Notes: generated by a model not told the origin, from the letters alone. Counted from the stretch's first letter, positions 24,619-33,937 are shown. The stretch: DNA of 64,000 nt from Leptospiraceae bacterium (GCA_024233865.1 JACKPA010000013.1:1-64000), one strand, 5' to 3'. Numbers and translations: made by a program.

Positions 24619-26280
24619 TTATTGTTCAAGTTTAGGGAATGTTAATTGGACTGTTGTACCTTCTTGCTCCTTACTCATTATTTCTATACTTCCTTTATGA
24701 ATATCCACAAATTTTTTTATAACAACCATTCCTAACCCTGTTCCCGGAATACTTCCCACATTAGAAGACCGGTGGTAGGGTTGAAAAATCAATTTCTGAT
24801 CTTTTTCAGGAATTCCGATTCCATGGTCTTTAATTTTTAGACTTATACTGTTTTCCGAACAATTAACATTGATTTCTATATGGTTTAGGGTTTGACTTTT
24901 AGAATATTTAATGGCATTTGACAAGATATTTATCAAAATATGACGAAGGATAATAGGATCCAGAAAAACACTTTGATAACTACCGGTTATATTCATGCTA
25001 ATTTTATAATTATCCTCTTTAAAAATAAAGTATATTTCTTGTAATATTTTATTTATAAGGTTTTTCAAATTTGCCATTTTTGGCTTGAATTCAATTTCTA
25101 TTTTTCCCAAAAATAAGGTGTTTTCTAACAATTGATTGATTCGATCTACGGAAAAAATGACATTTTGGATGTATTTGTCTATTTTTTCCTCTGTCCATTT
25201 GTGAAAATTCTTTTGCAAAAGCTGAGCGGAAGATTTGATAGAAGTTAGAGGAGTTTTGAATTCATGGGAAACCATGGAAACAAATCTACTTTTTAATTCG
25301 TTTAGCTCTTTTTCTTTTTCAAGGGCTTTTTTTGTTTCTTCTTCGGTTATCTTTCTGTTGGTAATGTTAATAGCAATGGAAATCAAACAGTCTTTGCCGT
25401 TTAAGTTTATTAACTCCGCAGAAAATAGTATATAAAGCAATTTGCCCGATTTTATTCTTAAGACGACATCTAAATTTCGAACTCTTTGATCTTTTTGAAT
25501 AAGATATTTTAGCGTTTCTCTATCCTCCGGATTTCCCCATAAACCCAACTCCAAAGAAGTTTTTCCAATAAGCTCTGCTTTGCTATAACCGGTTGTTTGA
25601 GTATAAACATTATTCACATCCAAAAAAACTCCTTCTTGCAAACTTGTAATAGAACTCATTTCCGGATTCAAATAAAATGCTTGAAAAAATTTTTGTTCGG
25701 AAAGCCTTAACTCTTCAATAACTTTTAGATATTCTTTAGTTTTTTCTGCTACTTTGGATTCAAGATGCCTATTTACCTCACGCAAGGTAAATTCAGTTTC
25801 ATGTAGCTTAATTCTATATCGATTTTTTCCGGATTGAATTATATAAAATATAAGACAAAATGTAATAAAAAAAATTGAATCCAGATAATTGCTAAATTTC
25901 AGAACAAAGTGGGCCAAAAATAAAATTATACTTGTCGTAAAGAACAGATAAAATGTCATCTTTTTATTGCTATCGAGTAGCGATATCGAAATCATAATGT
26001 TTGCCATTAAATAAACGGTATACTCAATAACAAAAATATTTATATAGCACAAATATATGCTATGCATTGTAAGAATATAAACAAAAGGCAAGACTACCAA
26101 TTCGTTTCTTTTTTTTACGGAATACGACATGAAAGTTAGTATATAAAAAACTAGAAATACAGTGGAAATAATGATTCTAACAAATAAAGGGTCCTCTAAT
26201 TCTCTTCTTGATATTTGAAGAAACCACCAAAGCACAGGATAAACAATACTCGTAATAAGAAGTGTATTTCGAAATACCAT
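24619..26280 (-). CDS. Membrane PAS sensor histidine kinase
   Basis: A 553-aa kinase. Residues 1-165 hold about six membrane helices with almost no periplasmic loops, suggesting membrane or intramembrane sensing. A coiled segment (about 170-200) leads to a PAS domain (FQAFYLNPEMSSITSLQEGV, VNNVYTQTTGYSKAELIG, about 205-320), then HisKA (FVSMVSHEFKTPLTSIKSS) and HATPase_c (NILSNAIKYSKS, DHGIGIPEKD, PGTGLGMVVIKKF). All catalytic boxes are intact. It is the first gene of a minus-strand run with the receiver-kinase hybrid 61 bp downstream, its likely partner. Confidence 0.88.
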   Translation of the reverse strand: MVFRNTLLITSIVYPVLWWFLQISRRELEDPLFVRIIISTVFLVFYILTFMSYSVKKRNELVVLPFVYILTMHSIYLCYINIFVIEYTVYLMANIMISISLLDSNKKMTFYLFFTTSIILFLAHFVLKFSNYLDSIFFITFCLIFYIIQSGKNRYRIKLHETEFTLREVNRHLESKVAEKTKEYLKVIEELRLSEQKFFQAFYLNPEMSSITSLQEGVFLDVNNVYTQTTGYSKAELIGKTSLELGLWGNPEDRETLKYLIQKDQRVRNLDVVLRIKSGKLLYILFSAELINLNGKDCLISIAINITNRKITEEETKKALEKEKELNELKSRFVSMVSHEFKTPLTSIKSSAQLLQKNFHKWTEEKIDKYIQNVIFSVDRINQLLENTLFLGKIEIEFKPKMANLKNLINKILQEIYFIFKEDNYKISMNITGSYQSVFLDPIILRHILINILSNAIKYSKSQTLNHIEINVNCSENSISLKIKDHGIGIPEKDQKLIFQPYHRSSNVGSIPGTGLGMVVIKKFVDIHKGSIEIMSKEQEGTTVQLTFPKLEQ

Positions 26281-26370
26281 AACCTTATTAAATTTATGAA
26301 CAAATAATTTTTGTCTTTAAAAAAATTGAATTGACAGAGAATTTTTAGATATTAACGATAAAATCCATTG

Positions 26371-27465
26371 ATGAAAGTTGCTATAGTTCATGATTGGTTG
26401 ACCGGGATGCGAGGGGGCGAGGTGGTTTTGGATTCCATACTAAAAATTTTCCCCGAAGCAGAGTTGTTTACGCTTTTTTATACACCAAACCAATTAAATT
26501 ATAGAATAGAAAATCGGAAAATTCATACGGCATTTACGAATAAATTGCCTTTTAAGGATCAAAAATATAGGTATTATTTACCTTTGTTTCCTACTGCCAT
26601 TGAAAGCTTTGACTTTCGGGATTTTGATTTAATTCTCTCCTCTTCTCATTGTGTTGCCAAAGGAATAATTCCTCCCCCCGGTGTGATTCATTTATCGTAT
26701 TTGCATACTCCAATGCGATATGTATGGGATTTGTACTACGACTATTTTCCTCAAAAATCAGGGTTAAAATTTTTTCTTTTGTCAATGATTGCAAATTATT
26801 TAAGAATGTGGGATGTCACAAGTTCCGGGAGAGTTGATAGTTTTACGTGTAACTCAAGTTTTGTTGCAAAACGTATAAAAAAGTATTATTCCAGGGATGC
26901 AAAAGTTATCCACCCCCCATGTTTGGAAGCTAACTTTCAAGTAGAAGAGCAAAAAAAAGAAGACTATTATCTAATTGTTTCCGCATTTGCACCTTATAAA
27001 AAAATCGGACTTGCCATAGAAGCATTTACAAAAAACAAAAGAAAACTGATAGTAATTGGCGGAGGACAAGAAGAAAATTCTTTGAAAAAAAATTTGCCTG
27101 ATAATGTAACAATCTTGACTAGAGTGCCTAAAGAAGAGATTGTTGAATATTATAAAAAGGCAAGAGGATTTATATTTCCCGGTTTGGAAGATTTTGGTAT
27201 AACTCCGGTAGAATCTCAGGCTTATTGTACCCCGGTAATAGCCTTTGGAAAGGGTGGAGCATTAGAAACGGTTATTAAGGGAAAAACGGGAGTTTTTTTC
27301 TATAACCAGCAGGCTGATGATTTAAATAATGCTATAGAAGAATTTGAATCTCTAAGTTTTAAAAAAGATGACTTTCAAAATAGCATAAATAGATTTACAG
27401 AAGAAAAATTCATCAATGAAATTAAAAATGAAGTCGATAGACTCATAAAGGAAACATCTTTTTAG
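26371..27465 (+). CDS. Glycosyltransferase (GT1/GT4 family, mannosyltransferase-like)
   Basis: A 364-aa GT-B glycosyltransferase. MKVAIVHDWLTGMRGGE is the family-typical acceptor-domain start, YLHTPMRYVWDLYYDYF is characteristic of the WbaZ-like mannosyltransferase subgroup, and the donor domain has the E-x7-E motif region PGLEDFGITPVESQAYCTPVIA. It probably adds a sugar during lipopolysaccharide or exopolysaccharide synthesis at the cytoplasmic face. ATG 26371 is preferred over the adjacent TTG at 26368. The flbD gene follows 9 bp downstream, so read-through into the flagellar cluster is likely. Confidence 0.85.
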   Translation: MKVAIVHDWLTGMRGGEVVLDSILKIFPEAELFTLFYTPNQLNYRIENRKIHTAFTNKLPFKDQKYRYYLPLFPTAIESFDFRDFDLILSSSHCVAKGIIPPPGVIHLSYLHTPMRYVWDLYYDYFPQKSGLKFFLLSMIANYLRMWDVTSSGRVDSFTCNSSFVAKRIKKYYSRDAKVIHPPCLEANFQVEEQKKEDYYLIVSAFAPYKKIGLAIEAFTKNKRKLIVIGGGQEENSLKKNLPDNVTILTRVPKEEIVEYYKKARGFIFPGLEDFGITPVESQAYCTPVIAFGKGGALETVIKGKTGVFFYNQQADDLNNAIEEFESLSFKKDDFQNSINRFTEEKFINEIKNEVDRLIKETSF

Positions 27466-27474
27466 GAAAAGTAA

Positions 27475-27687
27475 TTGATTGTTGTACATCGATTAAATAA
27501 TTCTGAACTTATAATTAATGCTCAGCATATTGAATCCATTGAGGCTACTCCGGATTCTGTTATAACGTTTTCCAATGATAAAAAAATTATAGTTCGAGAA
27601 TCGGCTTCCGAGCTTGTTGATAAAATAATAGAATACCACCAAAAGATTTTTCAATTGTCATTTAAGCTTACTAAAGAAGAGGAATAA
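27475..27687 (+). CDS. flbD: Flagellar protein FlbD
   Basis: A 70-aa protein of the FlbD family (IVVHRLNNSELIINAQHIES, IEATPDSVITFSNDKKIIV), a small protein encoded next to motA in spirochaetes and some Firmicutes; its molecular role is unclear. The start codon is TTG, preceded by AGGAAAA about 6 nt upstream. It is first of flbD-motA-motB-fliL, the usual spirochaete order. Confidence 0.9.
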   Translation: MIVVHRLNNSELIINAQHIESIEATPDSVITFSNDKKIIVRESASELVDKIIEYHQKIFQLSFKLTKEEE

Positions 27688-27696
27688 TGAAATAAT

Positions 27697-28488
27697 ATGA
27701 TTATGGATATAGCATCAGTAGTTGGTTTGGTTAGTGGTTTAACAATCCTTACTTTAGGAATTTTTATTACGGGTTTGAGTCCCTTGGATATTTTTAGTGC
27801 ATCCTCCATTATGATTACCTTTGGAGGTTCTGTTGCGGCTACCATTATTTCGGCTCCATGGACAACTACATTAAATCTAGCTAAAATTACTAGAAAAGCG
27901 TTTGTGCAAGAGAAACAAGACATACCCGGTCTTATAACAACCCTTGTATCTTTTTCAGAAAAAGCCAGACGTGAAGGGCTATTGGCACTCGAAGACGACG
28001 TGAGTGAGTTGCAGGACGATTTCTTAAAAAAAGGGATTCAGCTGGTTGTAGATGGTACGGATCCGGAATTGGTCAGAGGGATACTCGAAACCGAAATGAC
28101 GAATATAAGGGGTCGCCACTCAATTGGTCAAGGCTGGTGGGATGCAATGGTGAGTCTTCTTCCGGCATTTGGGATGTTGGGGACTTTGTTAGGTTTGATT
28201 ATGATGTTGCAGAACTTAGGTAGTGGGGATCCAAGTACAATTGGTAATGGTATGGCTGTTGCTTTGATTACAACTCTGTATGGTTCGTTTGGTTCTAACT
28301 TGATCGCAATGCCTATTATGAGAAAATTGCAACGAAAAACCGAAGAAGAGATTGCTATGAAGCAAATTATGATTGAAGGGACCCTTTCCATCCAATCCGG
28401 AGATAACCCAAGGATTGTAAAAGAAAAATTGGCGAGTTATTTATCTCCATCCGAAAGAGTAGCATTAAAGGATGATGGTAGAGACTAA
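27697..28488 (+). CDS. motA: Flagellar motor stator protein MotA
   Basis: A 263-aa MotA, the proton-channel subunit of the flagellar stator. There are four membrane helices: two near the N-terminus (ASVVGLVSGLTILTLGIFI, ASSIMITFGGSVAATIISA) and two at about 150-210 (WWDAMVSLLPAFGMLGTLLG, GNGMAVALITTLYGSFGSNL). The cytoplasmic loop with charged residues that contact FliG lies between (FSEKARREGLLALEDDV). The stop overlaps the motB start (TAATG). It powers rotation of the periplasmic flagella. Confidence 0.95.
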   Translation: MIMDIASVVGLVSGLTILTLGIFITGLSPLDIFSASSIMITFGGSVAATIISAPWTTTLNLAKITRKAFVQEKQDIPGLITTLVSFSEKARREGLLALEDDVSELQDDFLKKGIQLVVDGTDPELVRGILETEMTNIRGRHSIGQGWWDAMVSLLPAFGMLGTLLGLIMMLQNLGSGDPSTIGNGMAVALITTLYGSFGSNLIAMPIMRKLQRKTEEEIAMKQIMIEGTLSIQSGDNPRIVKEKLASYLSPSERVALKDDGRD

Positions 28489-29318
28489 TGGCTAAAAAAC
28501 AAGATTGTCCGCCTTGTATCCAAAAAGTCCCTGAATATATGTTGACTTATGGAGATATGGTGACACTTCTTTTGACATTTTTTATTATGCTTTATACTGT
28601 TGGAAAAACGGATGCAAAAGAAATGCTGATTGTCTTATCGGCATTTAAATCGTCTACTGGTTTTTTTGATGGAGGACACACTTTATCCAAGGGTAACTTG
28701 GAAGAAATGGGAATGAATATCGAAAGTCTACCTTCACAAACGTCCGGCAGAGCTCTTTCCAGAGCGAAAAACCAAGCTACTCAAATTTTTAAAACAGAGA
28801 TACTTGCCGGTAAAGTAAGGGTAACTGAAGATGAGAGGGGTCTTATTATATCTTTGGTTGGAGCTGATTTTTTTAATCCCGGCTCTGCTGAGTTGTTACC
28901 TCCCATCAAGGAAACTCTAAAAAAAGCCGGAAGTTTGATGAAAAGTCTGGATCGCTTTGTTCGGGTGGAAGGACATTCTGATGACGATTCCATTGCCCCC
29001 GGAACAAACCCAGGGAGAGAAGAAAGGTTATATATTAATAACTGGGATTTGGCTGGGGCTAGGGCAATCAACGCAACTATCTATCTAATCAATGTAGGAA
29101 GTTTAAGTCCGGATTGGTTCCAAGCTGTTAGCTTTGGCTCGACAAGACCCTTGGTTGTAACGGACATAAACAGTCCGGAAACAAAGGCTTATAATAGAAG
29201 AATTGATCTTGTTATTTTAACAGAGAAATCAACAAAAAGAAAAAGTAATGAAAGTAATTATGGGCTTCCCGATTCTAAAATTCCTAATACGGAAACGAGA
29301 ACACCAGGGGAAGAGTAA
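28488..29318 (+). CDS. motB: Flagellar motor stator protein MotB
   Basis: A 276-aa MotB. The N-terminal helix has the proton-carrying Asp in TYGDMVTLLLTFFIMLY. After a periplasmic linker the C-terminal OmpA-like peptidoglycan-binding domain is visible (NPGSAELLPPIKETLKKAG, VRVEGHSDD, ARAINATIYLINVG, SFGSTRPLV, NRRIDLVI). It anchors the stator to the cell wall. Translation is coupled to motA by a 1-bp overlap. A hairpin repeat lies between its stop and fliL. Confidence 0.95.
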   Translation: MAKKQDCPPCIQKVPEYMLTYGDMVTLLLTFFIMLYTVGKTDAKEMLIVLSAFKSSTGFFDGGHTLSKGNLEEMGMNIESLPSQTSGRALSRAKNQATQIFKTEILAGKVRVTEDERGLIISLVGADFFNPGSAELLPPIKETLKKAGSLMKSLDRFVRVEGHSDDDSIAPGTNPGREERLYINNWDLAGARAINATIYLINVGSLSPDWFQAVSFGSTRPLVVTDINSPETKAYNRRIDLVILTEKSTKRKSNESNYGLPDSKIPNTETRTPGEE

Positions 29319-29332
29319 GAAAGAATGTTCCC

Positions 29333-29380
29333 TTCGACTACGCTCAGGGAACGTTGTCTCGGACATTGAGCGTAGTCGAA
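29333..29380. repeat. Short dispersed inverted repeat between motB and fliL
   Basis: TTCGACTACGCTCA (29333-29346) and TGAGCGTAGTCGAA (29367-29380) form a perfect 14-bp inverted repeat with a 20-nt spacer. A nested pair GTTCCC/GGGAAC allows an alternative hairpin. It has the TTCGAC..GCTCAG form of the in-frame repeats in the ATPase genes. It could act as a mRNA stem between motB and fliL. Confidence 0.8.
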
Positions 29381-29390
29381 ATGTAATTTA

Positions 29391-29400
29391 AGGAGGTGAG
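29391..29400 (+). promoter_or_regulatory. Strong Shine-Dalgarno for fliL
   Basis: AGGAGGTGAG lies 3 nt before ATG 29404, giving about 7 nt between GGAGG and the start. It is far stronger than the signals of neighbouring genes, which may compensate for the inserted hairpin repeat breaking coupling to motB. Confidence 0.85.
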
Positions 29401-29403
29401 ATT

Positions 29404-29934
29404 ATGCCTGATGCAGAAAAAGGTGCTGAAATAGAAGATGAGGAAGGTGGTCCGGCGCCGGAGCCGAAAAAACAATCACCAATTATAAAGTGGTTAATTT
29501 ATATAGCTGGAGCAATTTTGGGGCTTATAGTTGTTACGGTAATTTCTATAATTGTGGCTCAAAAAACAGCTACAAGTGTATTTAAACAACAAAAGAATAT
29601 TGCTCTTGTAAAAGCTCCACCCCCTCTTGATGTATTTAATTTCCCGGATGAATTTCGAATTAATACAGCAGATGTAGAGGAATCACACTTTATAAAGATG
29701 AAACTTTCTTTTGGTGTAGAGCAAGGACAACCGGCTTTAACAAGTGAGCTTGCAGCGAGAATTCCTCAAATGCAAAATATCATAAATTTGATTATGCAGA
29801 GAAAAACAAAAGAAGAGCTAAAATCCGTAGAAGCACAATTGGATTTAAGGGAAGAAATTAAATCGCATATAAACCATATCCTTACTAATGGAAAAATCCA
29901 GGAAGTGTATTTCAAAGAATTTATAGTGAACTAA
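29404..29934 (+). CDS. fliL: Flagellar basal body-associated protein FliL
   Basis: A 176-aa FliL: short acidic cytoplasmic N-terminus, one membrane helix (IKWLIYIAGAILGLIVVTVI, about 27-50), and a periplasmic domain (FRINTADVEESHFIKMKLSF, ELAARIPQMQNIINLIM, HINHILTNGKIQEVYFKEFI) with the family pattern. FliL surrounds the stator and supports motor torque and, in spirochaetes, periplasmic flagellar orientation. Last flagellar gene of the cluster; kdsB starts 1 bp after its stop. Confidence 0.93.
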   Translation: MPDAEKGAEIEDEEGGPAPEPKKQSPIIKWLIYIAGAILGLIVVTVISIIVAQKTATSVFKQQKNIALVKAPPPLDVFNFPDEFRINTADVEESHFIKMKLSFGVEQGQPALTSELAARIPQMQNIINLIMQRKTKEELKSVEAQLDLREEIKSHINHILTNGKIQEVYFKEFIVN

Positions 29935-29935
29935 T

Positions 29936-30676
29936 TTGTTAAAAATTCTAGGTGTAATTCCAGCCCGTTATGGGAGCACTCGTTTTCCAGGGAAACCACT
30001 TTCTATCATAGGGAACAAAACTATGATAGAGTGGACCTATCTGAATTCTAAAAAATCAAAGTTGCTTACGGATGTAATCGTTGCAACCGATGATAACGTC
30101 ATTCATAAAACTGTGATGGAATTTGGTGGAAAAAGTATGTTGACATCCACAGAGCATGAGTCCGGAACAGACAGAATTATTGAAGTGACAGAAAAAATGG
30201 ACTCATACCCTATAATCTTGAATATTCAAGGGGATGAACCTGGGATCAGTCATAATTTAATAGACGGAGTGATTGATTTAAAACTAAAAAACAGAAATTG
30301 GGAAATGACGACTGCTGCTACACAAATTTCTAACAAAAATGAGCTAGGAGATCCAAATCGTGTAAAAGTGATTTTTGACAACAATTTGCGAGCTCTTTAT
30401 TTTTCTCGCTCTCCAATTCCCTCCATGTTCAAAAAGGAAGTAACAGCCTATCGTCACCTTGGAATTTATTGTTATGAAAGAGATTTTTTATTATCTTACA
30501 ATAGCCTACCTAAAAGCAGTTTAGAAGCGTCAGAATCCCTGGAACAACTCAGGGCAGTCCAAGCGGGTTATAATATTGGAGTCTTTTTAACGGAACATTC
30601 GACACTTTCGGTAGATACTCTGGAAGATTTGGAAATTGTCCGACGAGAATTTTCTAAAAACAATGATTGGACATAA
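29936..30676 (+). CDS. kdsB: 3-deoxy-manno-octulosonate cytidylyltransferase
   Basis: A 246-aa KdsB (usual length about 250), which activates KDO as CMP-KDO for lipopolysaccharide inner-core synthesis. Signature LGVIPARYGSTRFPGKPL binds CTP; IVATDDN, ESGTDRIIEV, NIQGDEP, YRHLGIYCYERDFLL and LEQLRAVQAGYNI are the conserved blocks. The start is TTG at 29936, 1 bp after the fliL stop. Its presence supports an LPS-bearing spirochaete. Confidence 0.93.
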   Translation: MLKILGVIPARYGSTRFPGKPLSIIGNKTMIEWTYLNSKKSKLLTDVIVATDDNVIHKTVMEFGGKSMLTSTEHESGTDRIIEVTEKMDSYPIILNIQGDEPGISHNLIDGVIDLKLKNRNWEMTTAATQISNKNELGDPNRVKVIFDNNLRALYFSRSPIPSMFKKEVTAYRHLGIYCYERDFLLSYNSLPKSSLEASESLEQLRAVQAGYNIGVFLTEHSTLSVDTLEDLEIVRREFSKNNDWT

Positions 30677-30679
30677 CCT

Positions 30680-31069
30680 TTATAAAACTGCTTTTTCTGC
30701 GCTATCAAAAATAATCAACATCTTGTCTAGTTTTGTAAGTTGAAAAATCGAAGTCATCTCTTTGGAAGGAGAGATAAGTCTTATATAGCCCCCCGATTTC
30801 TTTAGAGTTACATGACTTTTTAAAAAAACTCCCAGGCATGATGAGTCGATATATTGCAATTTACTAAGATCAAGACATATCTTTTTATAACCGGTTGCAA
30901 TCAAAGAATCAAAAAACTCTTGCATTTCTCTAGCAGAATAAAGGTTTAACTCTCCCGTTATGTCTACAATACATGTCTCATCTGTCATATTTTGTGGTAA
31001 ATTGCTTGTTCTCTGTGAAATAAAACAAGGTTCTTTCTTTAAATCATAATCGTCTACATTAAATACCAT
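30680..31069 (-). CDS. STAS domain anti-sigma factor antagonist
   Basis: A 129-aa protein with a STAS fold after a roughly 30-aa extension. TCIVDITGELNLYSAREMQE and LDLSKLQYIDSSCLGVFL carry the phosphorylatable Ser in the D-S-S-C-L-G loop, as in SpoIIAA. It is a plausible substrate of SpoIIE-type phosphatases such as the one at 3555-4577, but no genomic link is seen. It converges on kdsB with only 3 bp between stop codons. Confidence 0.85.
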   Translation of the reverse strand: MVFNVDDYDLKKEPCFISQRTSNLPQNMTDETCIVDITGELNLYSAREMQEFFDSLIATGYKKICLDLSKLQYIDSSCLGVFLKSHVTLKKSGGYIRLISPSKEMTSIFQLTKLDKMLIIFDSAEKAVL

Positions 31070-31153
31070 ACAACACCTTTATATTCTTGAGAAGAATATG
31101 AATTCGATAGAATTAAAAACATAAAAAAGTGTCCATATAAAAATTATGTTTTT

Positions 31154-31299
31154 CTACTTTTTAGATTCTAACAAAGACCAGTCAATTTCATCATAGACTT
31201 CTTTTAAATCCAAAGTAAAATTCGCTTTTAAAAGAGGACTTTCTTTCAAGTTTCAGATATTCTTCTTCCTCATATCGTAAAGGTTTTGCTGTTTCCATT
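31154..31299 (-). pseudogene. Uma2 family endonuclease remnant
   Basis: On the minus strand an ATG at 31299 opens METAKPLRYEEEEYLKLERK, the typical start of Uma2-family putative restriction endonucleases (PD-(D/E)XK). After about 13 more codons homology jumps, and a second frame ending at TAG 31154-31156 reads LLKANFTLDLKEVYDEIDWS, like the end of the same family. The roughly 130-codon middle is missing, so this is an internally deleted pseudogene. The rest of the gap 31070-31404 is AT-rich with nothing else visible. Confidence 0.6.
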
Positions 31300-31404
31300 G
31301 GTTTCTTTTCTTAAATTGTATATTATAGATTAAGAATACATACATTGCTTAAACACTGCAAGTCAAAAATTTTTAAGAAAAATATTTGACTTTCTATTTT
31401 TAGA

Positions 31405-32862
31405 ATGAAAAATAAAATCATGAAAAGAGAGCGACTTTTATTTGACTTACAAGTCTTCACTTTTCTTGCATTAGTATTTACCTTAAGTTTTTACACAATT
31501 TACGGACTCGGTAGCTATATAACAACTCACCATCACTATCGTTTTTATATCCACTTTGAATTTGAAAAAAACTTTTCGTTTATTCCTGCATTTTCTGCCG
31601 TTTATTTGTCTGTAGGAATTATGTTGTGCTTGTCTTTGTTTGTTTTAAGAGAGTGGAGAAACATGATTCCGTTTTTTTTCGCTCTAGTCTGGGAAACTTG
31701 TATCGCCGGGATATTTTTTATCCTCTTTCCGGTGGAACCGGTTTATCCACTACGCGAAGCAACAGGCTTTTGGGGAATCATATTTCAAATAGCAGACACT
31801 GCAAACCTGGAATATAATTTGTTTCCTTCTTTGCACGTTACTTTTGCATTTACTTGTTTGTTTGTTTACTGGAAATATTCTAACATATTCCACAGAATCA
31901 TTTTTTTTGTTTGGGCTTGGTGTATTGCAGTTTCTACAGTCCTAATCCACGAGCATCATTTGCTTGATATTGTTGGAGGAATCATTCTTGCCTATGTGGG
32001 AAAAAAATTTGTTTATCCCAAATACCAAAAGCAAGCATTTTTGGATAGCCTTAAATTAGAAGTAATCTGTCTTTTGGAATTTAAACACTACGTCCAAAGG
32101 CACATTCGGTATTTTTCTCTTTTTTTGGTTATCTATTTCCATTCTATTTTGAATTGGAGAGAAACTCGGATCATTCGAGCAGGATATTGTTTGGTTCAGT
32201 CATTGGACGATGTTTTGGATGGAGACCGATTAATTCAAACCGAGCCTTATGATTATGGTCTAAAAATTTTGAAACAAATAGAGAAGAATGAATACAACCT
32301 TAATGACTCCCTTTCCTATTTAACTAAATACGTAGTTTCCGAAATTCAAAAATTCCAAACAAAGAAAGATGATCCTTTGGGAGATTTGAGAAATTTGTTA
32401 AAAATCCTGCTTTTTGATAGAAAAAGAGTTAGTGATAAACTCCTTTTAACAAAACAAGAACTGCTCGAGCATCATAGAAATACGTTTTATTATTCTCTAA
32501 ACCTGACTCTCATTTTAACAAAAGCAGATTTCAGAGCCGATGCTGTGACTGAACTGATTGATGCTTTTTGTTGGTGTTCTCCCATGCGAGATTTGGAAGA
32601 AGACCTAAAAAAAGGCTTATTAAATATTCCTTTGGAAGTTTTGAGAGAACCTAAGGCTATTGAGGAAGGAATTGAAAACCCTGGCATACAAAATTGGATA
32701 AAGCAAGAATATAAATTCGGCTTGGAATCCATTCAAAATTTTGAAAGCAAACTAAAAAAACTAAAAGGCAAAAAAGGATATAAAGTTGTTTTTTTGTTTC
32801 ATCAAGCCATTAAAAAATATGCAAAAAAATATTCAAAAGGACAGTTTAAGCAGGAATTGTAA
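31405..32862 (+). CDS. PAP2-like phosphatase fused to squalene/phytoene synthase-like domain
   Basis: A 485-aa protein with two parts. Residues 1-215 hold about six membrane helices with PAP2/inositolphosphotransferase-type motifs, FPSLHVTFAFTC and HEHHLLDIVGGIILAYVGKK (the S-x-H and H-x(3)-D-x(2)-G-G regions). Residues 235-480 resemble head-to-head prenyl synthases: an Asp-rich SLDDVLDGDR and a second acidic motif MRDLEEDLKKGLLNIP, matching D-x-x-x-D and R-D-x-x-E-D-x-x-x-G of squalene/phytoene synthases. A membrane lipid phosphatase joined to an isoprenoid synthase could act on prenyl diphosphates. Domain identities are inferred from motifs. Confidence 0.7.
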   Translation: MKNKIMKRERLLFDLQVFTFLALVFTLSFYTIYGLGSYITTHHHYRFYIHFEFEKNFSFIPAFSAVYLSVGIMLCLSLFVLREWRNMIPFFFALVWETCIAGIFFILFPVEPVYPLREATGFWGIIFQIADTANLEYNLFPSLHVTFAFTCLFVYWKYSNIFHRIIFFVWAWCIAVSTVLIHEHHLLDIVGGIILAYVGKKFVYPKYQKQAFLDSLKLEVICLLEFKHYVQRHIRYFSLFLVIYFHSILNWRETRIIRAGYCLVQSLDDVLDGDRLIQTEPYDYGLKILKQIEKNEYNLNDSLSYLTKYVVSEIQKFQTKKDDPLGDLRNLLKILLFDRKRVSDKLLLTKQELLEHHRNTFYYSLNLTLILTKADFRADAVTELIDAFCWCSPMRDLEEDLKKGLLNIPLEVLREPKAIEEGIENPGIQNWIKQEYKFGLESIQNFESKLKKLKGKKGYKVVFLFHQAIKKYAKKYSKGQFKQEL

Positions 32863-33937
32863 AACAAAACACACTTCCTTGTCCTTCTATGCTTTCTACC
32901 CATATTTTTCCGGAATGCTTCTCTACGAATTCTTTGCAAAGAATCAATCCTAATCCGGTGCCAAGCTCTTTTTCCGTTCCAACAGAAGAAACGTGCTCAC
33001 CTATAACAAAAAGGGACTTGATTCGTTTTTCCGGAATACCAACTCCACTATCGCTTACGGATATTTTAATAAAACCATTCTGCTTTTCTGATTTAATGGT
33101 TATTTTGCCATTTCTTTTGGTGAATTTTATTGCATTAGACAAAAGGTTTCTTAGAACCGAACCCATCATGTGAATATCTATCAATACTTTTGTATTTTCA
33201 CCTAAGTCATAAATCAGTTCAATTTCCTTTTGTTTTAGTAGTTCACTCAAAGGATAGATAGAGGTATATATCAATTCCTCCGTAGAAAAATTGTTTTTTT
33301 GAGGTATTTTGGTTTGATTTTGTAGCCTTGACCATTCCAAAAGGTTTTCCAAGAGGCTGTAAGCATTTTTAGTTGCAGGTACTAATAAATCCAAATATTT
33401 ATTTATTTGTTCGCTTTGAATTTTTACGGCTTCTTCCCTTAATAAACTGTGAATACTCATAATCGCATTAAAAGGATTTTTTAGGTCATGGGCTATAATG
33501 GAAAAAAACTTATCTTTAGACAAGTTGGCTTCTTTTAGCTCTTGTGTTTTCTTCTTTAGCTCAACATGAGTTCTTACACGCCTGACAAGTTCCTCAATGT
33601 TAAATGGCTTTGTAACATAGTCAACCGCACCAAGTTCAAGTCCCAGTGTTATGTTTTCGGCACCTGATTTTGCCGTTAAAAAAATGATAGGTATATCTTT
33701 TGTATTTTCATTCTGTTTTAGCTGCTTGCAGACATCATAGCCGTCCATTTTGGGCATCATAATATCAAGCAAAATCAAATCAAAATCTCGATCTTTTATT
33801 AAATTAAAAACCTCATTTCCATCAGTTGAAAATTCTACATGAAATCCTTCACGAGTTAAAATATTGGCTGCTAATTGAATATTTTTAGGGACATCATCCA
33901 CTATAATAATTCTGCCTTGGGTATTTTTTAATTTCAT
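32846..33937 (-). CDS. Response regulator-histidine kinase hybrid
   Basis: A 363-aa soluble protein with the same architecture as 23457-24557. The receiver domain has IIIVDDVPKNIQ, LILLDIMMPKMDG, IIFLTAKS and DYVTKPFNIEEL; HisKA has FFSIIAHDLKNPFNAIMS; HATPase_c has NLLSNAIKFTKR, DSGVGIPEKR and ELGTGLGLILCKEF. All phosphotransfer residues are present. Its 3' end overlaps that of the PAP2-fusion gene by 17 bp in convergent orientation. Confidence 0.88.
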   Translation of the reverse strand: MKLKNTQGRIIIVDDVPKNIQLAANILTREGFHVEFSTDGNEVFNLIKDRDFDLILLDIMMPKMDGYDVCKQLKQNENTKDIPIIFLTAKSGAENITLGLELGAVDYVTKPFNIEELVRRVRTHVELKKKTQELKEANLSKDKFFSIIAHDLKNPFNAIMSIHSLLREEAVKIQSEQINKYLDLLVPATKNAYSLLENLLEWSRLQNQTKIPQKNNFSTEELIYTSIYPLSELLKQKEIELIYDLGENTKVLIDIHMMGSVLRNLLSNAIKFTKRNGKITIKSEKQNGFIKISVSDSGVGIPEKRIKSLFVIGEHVSSVGTEKELGTGLGLILCKEFVEKHSGKIWVESIEGQGSVFCFTIPA

